A stretch of DNA of 44,792 nt from an uncultured bacterium. GTDB lineage: Bacteria; Bacillota; Clostridia; Oscillospirales; Oscillospiraceae. Location: NCBI GenBank assembly GCA_947383145.1, contig CANDCH010000017.1, positions 1 through 44,792 on the forward strand, written 5' to 3'. The position numbers and the translations under genes were made by a program. The notes under the pieces were generated by a model, which made no database searches, was not told the origin of the DNA, and saw only the letters and a program-made list of their open reading frames with translations. This document shows, in pieces, positions 31,594 to 40,355 of this stretch. The stretch's first letter is position 1. Each line of letters starts with the position of its first letter.

Positions 31594-33024
31594 ATGGTTG
31601 ATATCGTCATCATCGGCGCGGGCGTATCCGGCTGCGCCATCGCCCGGGAGCTGTCCAGGTACAAGGCGGACGTGCTGGTGCTGGAGCGGGAGGAGGACGT
31701 GTGCTGCGGCACCACCAAGGCCAACAGCGCCATCGTCCACGCGGGCTACGACGCCGCGAACGGGTCCCTCATGGCCAAGCTGAACGTGGCGGGCAGCCTG
31801 CTCATGCCCGAGCTGGCCCGGGAGCTGGACTTCGCCTATGAGCAGAACGGCTCTCTGGTGGTCATGATGAGCGAGGAGGACCGCCCCGCCCTGAACAAGC
31901 TGTACGCCAACGGCGTGGCCAACGGCGTGGAGGGCCTGCGCATTGTGGAGCGGAACGAGCTGGTGGAGATGGAGCCCAATATCAGCGACGAGGCCGTGGC
32001 GGCGCTGTACGCCCCCACCGGCGGCATCGTGTGCCCCTTCGGGCTCACCTTCGCCCTGGCGGAGAACGCCGCCCACAACGGCGTCAAATTCCAGTTCGAC
32101 AGCGAGGTAACCAATATTGAGAAGATTGACGGCGGCTGGAGGGTGTCCACCGTCAAGGGCGACGTGGAGGCCAGGGTGGTGGTCAACGCCGCCGGGCTGT
32201 ACTCCGACAAGCTGCACAACATGGTGGCGGATGACCAGATGACCATCGTCCCCCGCCGGGGCGACTACTTCCTGCTGGACCACACCACTCAGGGTTTTGT
32301 CAGCAACACCATCTTCCAGCTCCCAGGCAAGTACGGCAAGGGCGTGCTGGTGGCCCCCACCGTCCACGGCAACACCATCGTGGGCCCCACCGCCATCGAC
32401 ATTGAGGACAAGGAGGGCGTCAACACCACCCAGGCGGGCCTGGACGATGTGCGGGCCAAGTGCGGCATGGCGGTGAAGAACGTGCCCCTGCGCCAGACCA
32501 TCACCAGCTTCGCGGGCCTGCGGGCCCATGAGGCCCGCCATGAGTTCTTCATCGGCGAGATCAAGCCCGGCTTTGTGGACTGCGCCGCTATCGAGTCCCC
32601 CGGCCTGTCCTCCTCCCCCGCCATCGGCCGGATGGTGGCCGGCATCGTGAAGAACATCCTGGGCCTGGAGGTGGACCTGTCCTTCGATCCCCGCCGGAAG
32701 GGCATTCTAGACCCCAAGGCGCTGGACGACGAGGCCCACGCCGCCCTCATCAAGGAGAATCCCGCCTATGGCACCGTCATCTGCCGCTGCGAGACGGTCA
32801 CCGAGGGCGAGATCATCGACGCCATCCGCCGCACCCCCGGCGCCCGGAGCCTGGACGGCGTGAAGCGCCGGGTCCGGGCCGGTATGGGCCGGTGCCAGGG
32901 CGGCTTCTGCTCCCCCAGGGTGATGGAGATCCTGGCCCGGGAGCTGGGCGTGGACCAGAGCGCCATCACCAAGGCGGGCGCGGGGTCCGAGCTGATTGTG
33001 GGCGTCAACAAGGACGCCATCTAA
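31594..33024 (+). CDS. GlpA-like FAD-dependent glycerol-3-phosphate dehydrogenase
   Basis: A 476-aa flavoprotein. The N-terminal FAD-binding GAGVSGCAIARELS (8-21) is followed by a DAO-type oxidoreductase fold. The C-terminal BFD-like [2Fe-2S] domain has Cys pairs in ICRCETV (near 397-399) and GRCQGGFC (near 433-438). This layout matches GlpA-type anaerobic glycerol-3-phosphate dehydrogenases and related 2-hydroxyacid oxidoreductases. With the next two genes it would form a complex oxidising glycerol 3-phosphate to dihydroxyacetone phosphate. AAAAAGGAG precedes the ATG. No membrane anchor like GlpC is present in the window. Confidence 0.9.
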   Translation: MVDIVIIGAGVSGCAIARELSRYKADVLVLEREEDVCCGTTKANSAIVHAGYDAANGSLMAKLNVAGSLLMPELARELDFAYEQNGSLVVMMSEEDRPALNKLYANGVANGVEGLRIVERNELVEMEPNISDEAVAALYAPTGGIVCPFGLTFALAENAAHNGVKFQFDSEVTNIEKIDGGWRVSTVKGDVEARVVVNAAGLYSDKLHNMVADDQMTIVPRRGDYFLLDHTTQGFVSNTIFQLPGKYGKGVLVAPTVHGNTIVGPTAIDIEDKEGVNTTQAGLDDVRAKCGMAVKNVPLRQTITSFAGLRAHEARHEFFIGEIKPGFVDCAAIESPGLSSSPAIGRMVAGIVKNILGLEVDLSFDPRRKGILDPKALDDEAHAALIKENPAYGTVICRCETVTEGEIIDAIRRTPGARSLDGVKRRVRAGMGRCQGGFCSPRVMEILARELGVDQSAITKAGAGSELIVGVNKDAI

Positions 33025-33040
33025 AGGAGGGGCTGAAACC

Positions 33041-34306
33041 ATGAGAGAATACGAACTTGTCATCATCGGCGGCGGCCCCGCGGGGCTGGCCGCGGCGGTG
33101 GCCGCCCACGAGGCGGGCCTGCGCGACATCCTCATCCTGGAGCGGGACAACGAGCTGGGCGGCATTCTGAACCAGTGCATCCACAACGGCTTCGGCCTGC
33201 ACACCTTCAAGGAGGAGCTCACCGGCCCGGAGTACGCCGGACGGTTTATTGAGCAGGTGAAGGAGCTGGGCATCCCCTATAAGCTGAACACCATGGTGCT
33301 GGACCTGGCGGAGGATAAGACCGTCACCGCCATGAACCGGGAGGACGGCCTGTTCCAGCTTCACCCCAAGGCGGTCATCCTGGCCATGGGCTGCCGGGAG
33401 CGTCCCCGGGGCGCGCTGAACATCCCCGGCTACCGTCCCGCCGGCATCTACACCGCGGGCACCGCCCAGCGGCTGGTGAACATGGAGGGCTATATGCCCG
33501 GCCGCAAGGTGGTCATCCTGGGCTCCGGCGACATCGGCCTCATCATGGCCCGCCGCATGACCCTGGAGGGGGCCCAGGTCCAGGTGGTGGCCGAGCTCAT
33601 GCCCTACTCCGGCGGCCTGAAGCGGAACATCGTCCAGTGCCTGGACGATTACGGCATCCCCCTGAAGCTGAGCCACACCGTGGTGGACATCGAGGGCAAG
33701 AAGCGCGTCGAGGCCATCACCATCGCCCAGGTGGACGAGAAAAACCGGCCCATCCCCGGCACCGAGGAGCGCTATGAGTGCGACACCCTGCTGTTGTCCT
33801 GCGGCCTGATCCCGGAGAACGAGCTGAGCCGGTCCGCCGGGGTGGAACTCAACCCCGTCACCAACGGCCCCACCGTCAACGAGAGCCTGGAGACCAGCAT
33901 TCCCGGCGTGTTCGCCGCGGGCAACGTGCTCCACGTCCACGACCTGGTGGACTACGTCTCCGAGGAGGCGGGGGCCGCCGGACGCCACGCCGCCGGCTAC
34001 ATCGCCGCGGGCTGCAAGGCCGAGGACCACAAGGCCCTGCCCGTCAAGTGCGAGAACGGCGTGCGCTACACCGTGCCCGTGGCCATCCGGCCCGACGCGG
34101 CGGGGGACACCGTCACCCTGCGCTTCCGGGTGGGCAATGTGTATCAGAACAAGAAGGTGGCGGTCTACGCGGGGGACGCCTGCATCTTCAGCCGCAAGCG
34201 CCCGGTGCTGGCCCCCGGCGAGATGGAGACGGTGGTCCTCAAGACCGCCCTGCTGAAGGACCATCCCGAGGCGGACGGCATCACCGTGACTCTGGAGGAG
34301 GCGTAA
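33041..34306 (+). CDS. FAD/NAD(P)-binding oxidoreductase partner
   Basis: A 421-aa protein of the pyridine nucleotide-disulfide reductase fold. The FAD motif GGGPAGLAAAVAA is at about 9-21, a second nucleotide-binding motif ILGSGDIGLIMARR near 160, and a C-terminal FAD motif GVFAAGNVLHVHDLVD. It lacks the redox Cys pair of true disulfide reductases. It probably moves electrons between NAD and the GlpA-like subunit. AAAGGAGGGG lies 9 bases before the ATG. It starts 16 bases after the first gene and ends 4 bases before the DUF1667 gene, so the three are one operon. Confidence 0.9.
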   Translation: MREYELVIIGGGPAGLAAAVAAHEAGLRDILILERDNELGGILNQCIHNGFGLHTFKEELTGPEYAGRFIEQVKELGIPYKLNTMVLDLAEDKTVTAMNREDGLFQLHPKAVILAMGCRERPRGALNIPGYRPAGIYTAGTAQRLVNMEGYMPGRKVVILGSGDIGLIMARRMTLEGAQVQVVAELMPYSGGLKRNIVQCLDDYGIPLKLSHTVVDIEGKKRVEAITIAQVDEKNRPIPGTEERYECDTLLLSCGLIPENELSRSAGVELNPVTNGPTVNESLETSIPGVFAAGNVLHVHDLVDYVSEEAGAAGRHAAGYIAAGCKAEDHKALPVKCENGVRYTVPVAIRPDAAGDTVTLRFRVGNVYQNKKVAVYAGDACIFSRKRPVLAPGEMETVVLKTALLKDHPEADGITVTLEEA

Positions 34307-34310
34307 GAAG

Positions 34311-34679
34311 ATGGAAGAGAAGAATCTGATCTGCATCAACTGCCCGCTGGGCTGCCCGCTCACCGTGACCATGGAGGGCGGCGAGGTCAAAAAGGTGGAG
34401 GGCAACACCTGCCCCCGGGGCGAGGCCTACGCCAAGAAGGAGCTGACCAATCCCACCCGCATCGTCACCAGCACGGTGAAGGTGAAGGGCGGCAGGCTGG
34501 CCATGGCCTCCGTCAAGACCGCCAACGACATCCCCAAGGGCAAGATTTTCGACTGCGTGAAGGCCATCCAGAACATTGAGCTGGAGGCCCCCGTGACCAT
34601 CGGCCAGGTGGTGCTGGCCGACGTGTGCGGCACCGGGGTGGACATTGTGGCCACCAAGAACGTGCCCGCCAAGGGCTGA
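34311..34679 (+). CDS. DUF1667 Cys-rich subunit of the oxidoreductase complex
   Basis: A 122-aa protein of the DUF1667 family with an N-terminal Cys motif (Cys8, Cys11, Cys15 in CINCPLGC, and Cys34 in TCPRG), like the four-Cys cluster at the start of molybdopterin oxidoreductases. Metal or iron-sulfur binding is likely. The family is regularly found directly after GlpA-like and FAD oxidoreductase genes, as here, so it is probably the third subunit of an anaerobic glycerol-3-phosphate dehydrogenase. Confidence 0.9.
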   Translation: MEEKNLICINCPLGCPLTVTMEGGEVKKVEGNTCPRGEAYAKKELTNPTRIVTSTVKVKGGRLAMASVKTANDIPKGKIFDCVKAIQNIELEAPVTIGQVVLADVCGTGVDIVATKNVPAKG

Positions 34680-34694
34680 ACCCTCCCAAAGGCC

Positions 34695-34727
34695 AAAACG
34701 CCCCCGCCGGAATCCGGCGGGGGCGTT
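34695..34727. terminator. Terminator between the glp genes and pepF
   Basis: Perfect 12-base arms CGCCCCCGCCGG and CCGGCGGGGGCG with loop AAT. The minus-strand side has TTTT (for pepF) and the plus-strand side has TT, so it can serve both convergent units. Confidence 0.8.
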
Positions 34728-34855
34728 CGTGGTGTGTTGACGCTCTGATTGGGCGCGTGGCCGGGCCGCTTTTCCTCCGTCTCAGGCAAAACACGCGCCG
34801 TCAGACGGCGCTGGGCTTTTACCCCCGCTGCGGTCCAAACTTCCCCATGCGCCTG

Positions 34856-36658
34856 TCATCGCGCTATGGCTTCCATCTCGTCCAAAAGGGAGGAGAACAG
34901 GTCCAGGGCGTCCTGAATGGGCCGGGGGCTGGTCATGTCCACCCCGGCGTCCCGCAGCAGGTCGATGGGGTCCCGGGAGCTGCCGCCGGACAGGAAGCCC
35001 AGCATATCCTTCACGGCGGGCGCTCCCTCCCGCAGGATGCGGCGGGACAGGGCGATGGCGGCGGAGTAGCCGGTGGCGTACTGGTACACGTAGTAATTGT
35101 AGTAAAAGTGGGGGATACGGGCCCATTCCAGGGCGATGCGGCCGTCCGTCTCCATGTCCGGGCCGAAATATTTGGCGTTGAGGGCCTTATATTCGGCGCA
35201 CAAGAGCTCCGCGGTGAGGGGCGTGCCCTGGGCGTTCAGCTCGCCCATGCGCAGCTCGAACTCGGCGAACATGGTCTGACGGTACAGCGTGCCCCTAAAC
35301 TGCTCCAAGAAGTGGTTGAGGAGCCATGCCCGCTCCGTTTTGTCCGCGGTTTTGGCCAGCAGGTGCTCCATGAGCAGGGCCTCGTTACAGGTGGAGGCCA
35401 CCTCCGCCACAAAGATCACATAGTCCCGGTAGACGGGGGGCTGGGCCCTGTTGCTGAAATAGGTGTGCATGGCGTGGCCCAGCTCGTGGGCCAGGGTGAA
35501 CATGCCGTCCAGGTCGTCCTTGTAGTTGAGCAGGATGAAGGGGTGGGCCAGCGCGCCGCACATATAGCCCCCGGACCGCTTGCCCACGTTTTCGTACACG
35601 TCGATCCAGCGGTTTTCAAAGGCCTCCCGGATTACGGCCCGGTATTCCTCCCCCATGGGGGCCAGGGCGTCGTACACCGTAGCCTTGGCCTCCTCGAAGG
35701 GGATGGTTTTGGACGCGCCGGACACCATGGGGGCGTAGATATCGTACATATGCAGCTCGTCCACCCCCAGCAGCTTTTTCCGCAGGCGGACGTAGCGGTG
35801 GAGCTTGTCCAGGTTGGCGTTCACCGTGTCCACCAGGTTGCGGTACACCGCCGGAGGCACCCGGTTGGAGGCCGTGGCGGCGTCCAGGGGGGAGGCGTAC
35901 CTCCGGGCGGAGGAGAAGAAACGGCGCTTCTTCGCCTCCGCATCCAGAAGGGCGGCGGCGGTGTTTTGGAACTGCCCCAGAGTGTCGTAATAGGTCTCAT
36001 AGGCGGAGCGGCGCAGGGCCCGGTCCTCGCTCATCTCGTAGGGGACGAAGGAGGCGTTGGACAGGGGCAGGCGGTTCCCCTGGCCGTCCTCCGCGTCGGG
36101 GAAGGTGAGATCGGCGTTGGAGAACTTGGAGAAGATGTCGTCGGGGGCCTGGGCCATCTCCCCGGCGGCGGCCAGCAGCTTTTCTTCCCCGTCGGACAGG
36201 GTGTGCTCTTTTTTGTCCTGAAGAACGGCAAAGAACCGGCGGTACAGCTCCAGCCCCGGCTCGCCGGCGTAGAATTCCTCCAGCGTCTCCGGGGTGATTT
36301 TCAGCAGCTCCGGCGTGTCGAAGGCGGTGGCGGAGTTCAGCTCCACCCACAGGCTCACGGCCCTGCCCGCCAGGGTCTGGTATTGGGCCGCCCGGGTGTC
36401 CTCGTCCTGGCGCAGGCTGGCGTATTGGTGGAGCCGGGCCGTCCGCTCCACCGCCTGGTCGCACAGGGTGAGGTAGCCGTAGAGGGTCTGGGCGCTCTCG
36501 GCCAGGCGGCCCTGATAGGCGGAAAGGGATTGGACCAGCTCCTGGGTCTGCCGGAACTCGGCCTCCCAGGCCTGGTCGGAGGAAAAGATATCGGCGGTGT
36601 TCCAGGTATATTCCACCGGGATCTCGCCGCGCTGGGGGATTTTTTTTAGGTCCGCCAT
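34856..36658 (-). CDS. pepF: Oligoendopeptidase F
   Basis: A 600-aa cytoplasmic M3-family zinc metallopeptidase that cuts short peptides. The zinc motif HELGHAMHTYF (HExxH) is at about residues 391-401, with the downstream Glu in the EVASTCNEALL stretch. Length and the N-terminal PVEYTWNTADIF match PepF. GGAGG lies about 9 bases before the ATG. It is transcribed alone from its own promoter and ends before the shared terminator. Confidence 0.96.
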   Translation of the reverse strand: MADLKKIPQRGEIPVEYTWNTADIFSSDQAWEAEFRQTQELVQSLSAYQGRLAESAQTLYGYLTLCDQAVERTARLHQYASLRQDEDTRAAQYQTLAGRAVSLWVELNSATAFDTPELLKITPETLEEFYAGEPGLELYRRFFAVLQDKKEHTLSDGEEKLLAAAGEMAQAPDDIFSKFSNADLTFPDAEDGQGNRLPLSNASFVPYEMSEDRALRRSAYETYYDTLGQFQNTAAALLDAEAKKRRFFSSARRYASPLDAATASNRVPPAVYRNLVDTVNANLDKLHRYVRLRKKLLGVDELHMYDIYAPMVSGASKTIPFEEAKATVYDALAPMGEEYRAVIREAFENRWIDVYENVGKRSGGYMCGALAHPFILLNYKDDLDGMFTLAHELGHAMHTYFSNRAQPPVYRDYVIFVAEVASTCNEALLMEHLLAKTADKTERAWLLNHFLEQFRGTLYRQTMFAEFELRMGELNAQGTPLTAELLCAEYKALNAKYFGPDMETDGRIALEWARIPHFYYNYYVYQYATGYSAAIALSRRILREGAPAVKDMLGFLSGGSSRDPIDLLRDAGVDMTSPRPIQDALDLFSSLLDEMEAIAR

Positions 36659-36694
36659 GGTGTGAACAGCCTCCTGTCAAGTCAAAGTGGGGAT

Positions 36695-36723
36695 ATCATA
36701 TCACACGCGGGGCGGTTTTACAA
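36695..36723 (-). promoter_or_regulatory. Promoter of pepF
   Basis: Minus-strand TTGTAA (36718-36723) and TATGAT (36695-36700) with a 17-base spacer. Confidence 0.75.
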
Positions 36724-36736
36724 GGGCGGGGCCGCT

Positions 36737-37570
36737 TCAACCGGCCTCCCAGCGGGCCGCCAGCTGGTCCAGAGAGCCGAAGTCGTAGCCCCGGGCGCGG
36801 CATTCCTCAATGAACCGGCCCAGAATTTTTTGGGAGGTGGAGGAGTTGTTGTGCAGCAGGATGACTGAGCCGCCCCGGAGGCGGCTCAGCAGCGTGTCCA
36901 GGGCCTCCTCCTCAGAGGGCTGGTTGTCCACGTCCCAGTCGGCGTAGGTGGTCCCCCAGAAGATGGTGCGGTAGCCCAGCTTCTCATTCCAGCGCAGCAG
37001 GCGCCGGCTGAACCGGCCCTCCGGCAGGCGGCAGTACTTGTCCAGCGGCTTTCCCACGGTCTGCTCGTAGAGGAGTTCCACCTGGGTCAGCTGCTCCTCC
37101 CATTCGTGAAAGCTGTGGATGTCCGCCGGGTCCGGGTGGTTCATGGTGTGGCTGCCGATGATGTGCCCGCTGTCCGCCAGGGCGCGGACGGCGTCCGGAT
37201 TTCTCTTTACAAAGTTGCCCAGTAGGAAGAAAGCCGCGGGTACGTCGTACTCCTCCAGCGTGTCCAGAATGTCCAGGGTGGAGGAGCCGATTTCGTATCC
37301 GCAGTCAAAGGTGAGGTACAGGGTGGAGTCGTCGCTGGTGTAATAGGCGCGGTGCTTGGCGGCTTCCTCGGGCGGCAGGGCACCGCGGACAAAGCCCGCA
37401 GTATCATATGTGTTATACCAGTTTTTTACGGCGGTATCCGCCAGCCAGACCCAGCGGGCGGACCCCAGCAGGATGCCGGCGATGAGGAGGGCGTCGATAA
37501 AATGCCGCCGCCAGAAGTCCCCGCGCGGGCGCTCCGGCGAACCTGCGGGATTGTTGGCGCGTTTTCCCAT
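36737..37570 (-). CDS. Membrane-anchored polysaccharide deacetylase (NodB domain, PdaA-like)
   Basis: A 277-aa protein. A basic N-terminus and one helix (about residues 23-42) form a signal anchor, and the NodB deacetylase domain outside starts near 83. The first motif reads TFDCGYE (Asp89, Cys90) where TFDDG or TFDNG is usual; this resembles PdaA-type enzymes that deacetylate muramic residues in spore cortex, but with Cys at the variable place. The metal His pair is in SHTMNH (141 and 145), and LLHNN is the late His motif. The start was chosen at the ATG after GGCGG; an upstream ATG 13 codons earlier is possible. A role in cortex or peptidoglycan change is inferred. Confidence 0.88.
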   Translation of the reverse strand: MGKRANNPAGSPERPRGDFWRRHFIDALLIAGILLGSARWVWLADTAVKNWYNTYDTAGFVRGALPPEEAAKHRAYYTSDDSTLYLTFDCGYEIGSSTLDILDTLEEYDVPAAFFLLGNFVKRNPDAVRALADSGHIIGSHTMNHPDPADIHSFHEWEEQLTQVELLYEQTVGKPLDKYCRLPEGRFSRRLLRWNEKLGYRTIFWGTTYADWDVDNQPSEEEALDTLLSRLRGGSVILLHNNSSTSQKILGRFIEECRARGYDFGSLDQLAARWEAG

Positions 37571-37620
37571 AAAATGACCGCCTTTCCCCCAAATGGCCGT
37601 TTTTTTCAATAAATACGCAC

Positions 37621-37649
37621 ATTATAGCATCGGAGTCCTTCCCTGTCAA
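37621..37649 (-). promoter_or_regulatory. Promoter of the deacetylase gene
   Basis: Minus-strand TTGACA (37644-37649) and TATAAT (37621-37626), both consensus, with a 17-base spacer and TGC before the -10. Confidence 0.9.
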
Positions 37650-37665
37650 GCGGGAGGGCGGGCGG

Positions 37666-37707
37666 AAAACCGCCCCGCCGGGGGAGGATAGCTCCCGGCG
37701 GGGCGGC
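37666..37707 (-). terminator. Terminator downstream of the PspC gene
   Basis: Minus-strand hairpin CCGCCCCGCCGGGAG / CTCCCCCGGCGGGGCGG (small bulge) followed by TTTT, about 75 bases past the PspC stop. Confidence 0.8.
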
Positions 37708-37782
37708 TGACTGCCGGTCCCGGGCGGCGCTCCGGGCCGTTTGGACGGACGGCCTGGGCGCCGCTCACGGCGGCTGCGCGCG

Positions 37783-37965
37783 CTATTCCTTGGGCATAAT
37801 CAGGGCGGCGATGATATACACCCACAGGGACAGTCCCGCGAAGGCCACGAGCAGAACGGTGGCCACACGCACAACCGTGGGATCGACATTGAAATAACGG
37901 GCAATGCCTCCGCATACGCCGCAGATCATGGCGTCGGGGCCCGTGGTTCGGTACAGATATTTCAT
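37783..37965 (-). CDS. PspC domain protein
   Basis: A 60-aa protein consisting of one PspC domain: KYLYRTTGPDAMICGVCGGIARYF (the conserved GVCGGIA region) followed by a hydrophobic helix (about residues 33-57) and IMPKE. PspC domains occur in envelope-stress systems, often next to PadR and DUF4097 genes as seen here. GAAAGGAG lies 10 bases before the ATG. A 285-base gap separates it from the DUF4097 gene; that gap has a possible -10 (TATACT) just upstream of pspC and otherwise only a doubtful short reading frame. Confidence 0.9.
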   Translation of the reverse strand: MKYLYRTTGPDAMICGVCGGIARYFNVDPTVVRVATVLLVAFAGLSLWVYIIAALIMPKE

Positions 37966-38250
37966 AAAACACAGCTCCTTTCAAGTATAGCGTCCTGTAC
38001 ATCGCGGGGAAGCGCCCCGCATGGAAACGAAGCGTTTCAAAAGGCTCACAGGGGCCCCGGAAGGCCTCCGCAGGGACAGCGCCCCGGAGAGGGCGGGAAA
38101 TCGGGCGGAAACCGGCACAGCTCCGGCCCGGAGGGGCAGCAAAAGCGCCTTCCCCGCCCTCCGGCGGCCCCCAGGGCGATGCCCGCCCCGGGGACAAGGG
38201 GACCCCGAATGTCCCCGATGAAGATCCGGCGCATCTCAAACGCCCCTTTG

Positions 38251-39975
38251 TCAGCGGCGCTCCAGCGACACATCGCCGCTGACGCTGCTCATGGAGTAGA
38301 CGGGGCCGGTCCCGTCGCCGTAGACGTGGACCCCGTCGATATAGTTCATGGGGAATTCGCAGTCCAGCTCGCCGCTCACCGTCTTCATCCGCAGGGAGAA
38401 GGGCCCCGCGTCGGGAATGCGGGCCTCCACGTCCCCCGACTTGGAGGACAGCTCCATGGCCTGGGGCAGGGCGCGGAGATCCGCGCTCACATCGCCGCTC
38501 ATGGTGGAGGCCCGGAGCCGGGATACCAGGCCATCCAGCTCGATGTCGCCGCTGGCGGATTTCAGCACGGCGTCCTGAAATTCCCCCTCCAGGGAGATGT
38601 CGCCGCTCATGGTGTCGGCCCTGAGGGCGGCGCAGGTCCCCTTCAGGGTCAAATCGCCGCTGGCGGAGTGGAAGTCCAGCTGGCCGCAGGACTCCAGGCG
38701 CACGTTCAGGTCGCTGCTGGCGGTTTTGACGGAGAGCCGGTCCACGTCCAGCTCGCCCCGGTCGAAGTCCACGTCGCCGGTGCCGGTGGTGACGGAGATG
38801 CTCTCCCAATGGCGGCGGGGCAGGTAGAGCTCCACGTCGGCGGAGGCGAAGCCCCGGCGGGAGAAGAAGGAGGAGCTGGCGGTGCGGCCCTCCCGGATGG
38901 TGAGCACCCCGTCGGCGGAGCAGGTCACGTCCAGGTCGTCCACGTCGCCGTCAATGATCACCCCGGCGTCGGGGGCCTCGGACACGTGGATGGTCACGTC
39001 CCCCGTGTTGGTGAACACTTCAATGCCCCGCAGGTCCTTCAGGGCGGTGACGGAGTAGGAGCCGTCGTCATTGCCTTCCATGGAGGCGTCCTGGCCGGAG
39101 AAGCGGGGGCCGTGCACCTCCCAGCCGTCCTGGCATCCGCCCTTACACTCGCCCCACTGGGTGAAGAAGCCGCCCTTGGCCTTGTCGTAGCCGAAGCCGT
39201 AGATCACGTCCTTGCGCTCCTTGGGGCCCGCCCCGGCGAAGAACCGGCCCTCGCCGGAGTCCAGCTCGGCCTCGAACTCCCAGCCCCTTTCCTCGGGAGG
39301 CGTGGGCGGGGTGGGCGGCGTAGGGGGCGTGGGCGGCGTAGGAGGCGTCGGAGGTGTGGGCGGGACGGGCGCGCCGTCCGGACCGGCGTTGAAGTGGAAC
39401 TTCACCCGGCCCTTGTCCCGCTCCACGGTGGTGCGGCGCTGGAAGGCCTCCTTGGCCTGCTGGAGGGCGCTCTTGGCCTGGTCGATGGCCGCGTTGCAGG
39501 CCTCCTGAACTCCGGCCAGGATGGCGTCCAGGTCGCTTTGGGGGATCTGGCCGCTGTAGTTATAATGCACGCCGCCGCGCCCGTCGGCCCGGGCCCGTTT
39601 CTCATCGGCCTCAGCCTGCTCCTCGTCGGCGCGAGCCCGTTCCTCGTCCGCGGCCGGGTCCCCGGTGTTGATGATGATGGGCTTGCCGTCCTTGCCCTGG
39701 ATGGTGACGCCGCTGCCGTCCGGCTCTATGGAGATTTTCAGGTCCGGATCCGGCTCCACCCCCAGGTAGGCAAGCAGCTCGTCCACGTCGCCCAGGCCGT
39801 CCATGGCCTGCTGGAACGCCTTCTCCTCCGGCACGCCCGCGCCGGTCATCTCCAGAAAGCGGCGGTACAGGTTGTCGGACAGCTCCTCGATCAGCTCGTC
39901 CTTCTCTTTGGAAGCGGGGGCGGCGTTCAGCTGGGCGGCCACCGCCGCGCTCAGCCTCAGTCTGATGTCATCCAT
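38251..39975 (-). CDS. DUF4097 beta-solenoid protein with HAAS-like N-terminus
   Basis: A 574-aa protein. Residues 1-75 form a helical HAAS/DUF1700-like domain (EEKAFQQAMDGLGDVDELLAYLG). A charged (A/D/E/R)-rich segment follows (about 105-130), then a (PPT)n linker of seven units (near 205-225). A DUF4097 domain runs to the end, with repeated short strands such as GDVDFD, SGDLTLKG, SGDISLEG and SGDVEAR. No signal peptide is seen. DUF4097 proteins are found with PadR and PspC genes and are thought to sense or answer envelope stress. GAGGAGG lies 9 bases before the chosen ATG, inside the end of padR, whose stop it overlaps by 8 bases. Confidence 0.88.
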   Translation of the reverse strand: MDDIRLRLSAAVAAQLNAAPASKEKDELIEELSDNLYRRFLEMTGAGVPEEKAFQQAMDGLGDVDELLAYLGVEPDPDLKISIEPDGSGVTIQGKDGKPIIINTGDPAADEERARADEEQAEADEKRARADGRGGVHYNYSGQIPQSDLDAILAGVQEACNAAIDQAKSALQQAKEAFQRRTTVERDKGRVKFHFNAGPDGAPVPPTPPTPPTPPTPPTPPTPPTPPEERGWEFEAELDSGEGRFFAGAGPKERKDVIYGFGYDKAKGGFFTQWGECKGGCQDGWEVHGPRFSGQDASMEGNDDGSYSVTALKDLRGIEVFTNTGDVTIHVSEAPDAGVIIDGDVDDLDVTCSADGVLTIREGRTASSSFFSRRGFASADVELYLPRRHWESISVTTGTGDVDFDRGELDVDRLSVKTASSDLNVRLESCGQLDFHSASGDLTLKGTCAALRADTMSGDISLEGEFQDAVLKSASGDIELDGLVSRLRASTMSGDVSADLRALPQAMELSSKSGDVEARIPDAGPFSLRMKTVSGELDCEFPMNYIDGVHVYGDGTGPVYSMSSVSGDVSLERR

Positions 39976-40315
39976 TCTTTTGACCCTCCTCAATCGAAAT
40001 CAGCGCGTCCAGCAGGGCGCGGGTGTTTTCCCATTCCTGGCGGCCCTCCGCCCAGCGCGCGCGGCCCGCCTCGGTGATGGAGTAGTACCGCCGCCGGGCC
40101 CCCGGCCCGTCGTCCCCCCAGTAGGAGGCGATGAGGCCGGACTGCTCCAGCCGCTTGAAGGCGGTGTATAGGGTGGCCTCCTTGAAGCCATACTCCCCCT
40201 TGGTGCACTCTAAGATATTTTTGTTGATCTCATAACCGTAGTTGTCCCCGCGCATCAATTGTGCTAAAATGATGGTGTCCGTGTGGCCGCGCAGGGTGTC
40301 CGCTGAAATCGACAT
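39968..40315 (-). CDS. PadR family transcriptional regulator
   Basis: A 115-aa winged-helix regulator, of the short PadR class (NYGYEINKNILECTKGEYGFKEATLYTAFKRLEQSGLI, then a wing with RRRYYSITEAG). It is likely a self-controlling repressor: three copies of a GGTATCT motif lie in its own promoter region. GGAAGGAGG lies upstream of the ATG; a long upstream extension is not used because it crosses the promoter. The end overlaps the DUF4097 gene start by 8 bases, so translation is coupled. Confidence 0.93.
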   Translation of the reverse strand: MSISADTLRGHTDTIILAQLMRGDNYGYEINKNILECTKGEYGFKEATLYTAFKRLEQSGLIASYWGDDGPGARRRYYSITEAGRARWAEGRQEWENTRALLDALISIEEGQKNG

Positions 40316-40355
40316 GGCGTCCTCCCTTCCCGTTGTGGCTGCTGTCCGGGCATCT

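Noticed and set aside
38046-38234. A minus-strand frame of about 62 codons after the DUF4097 gene, rich in Gly, Pro, Arg and Cys, with AAAGGGG upstream of an ATG.
   Set aside because: Composition is what random GC-rich DNA gives, no domain or helix is visible, and strong local hairpins explain the sequence equally well. Not reported as a gene.
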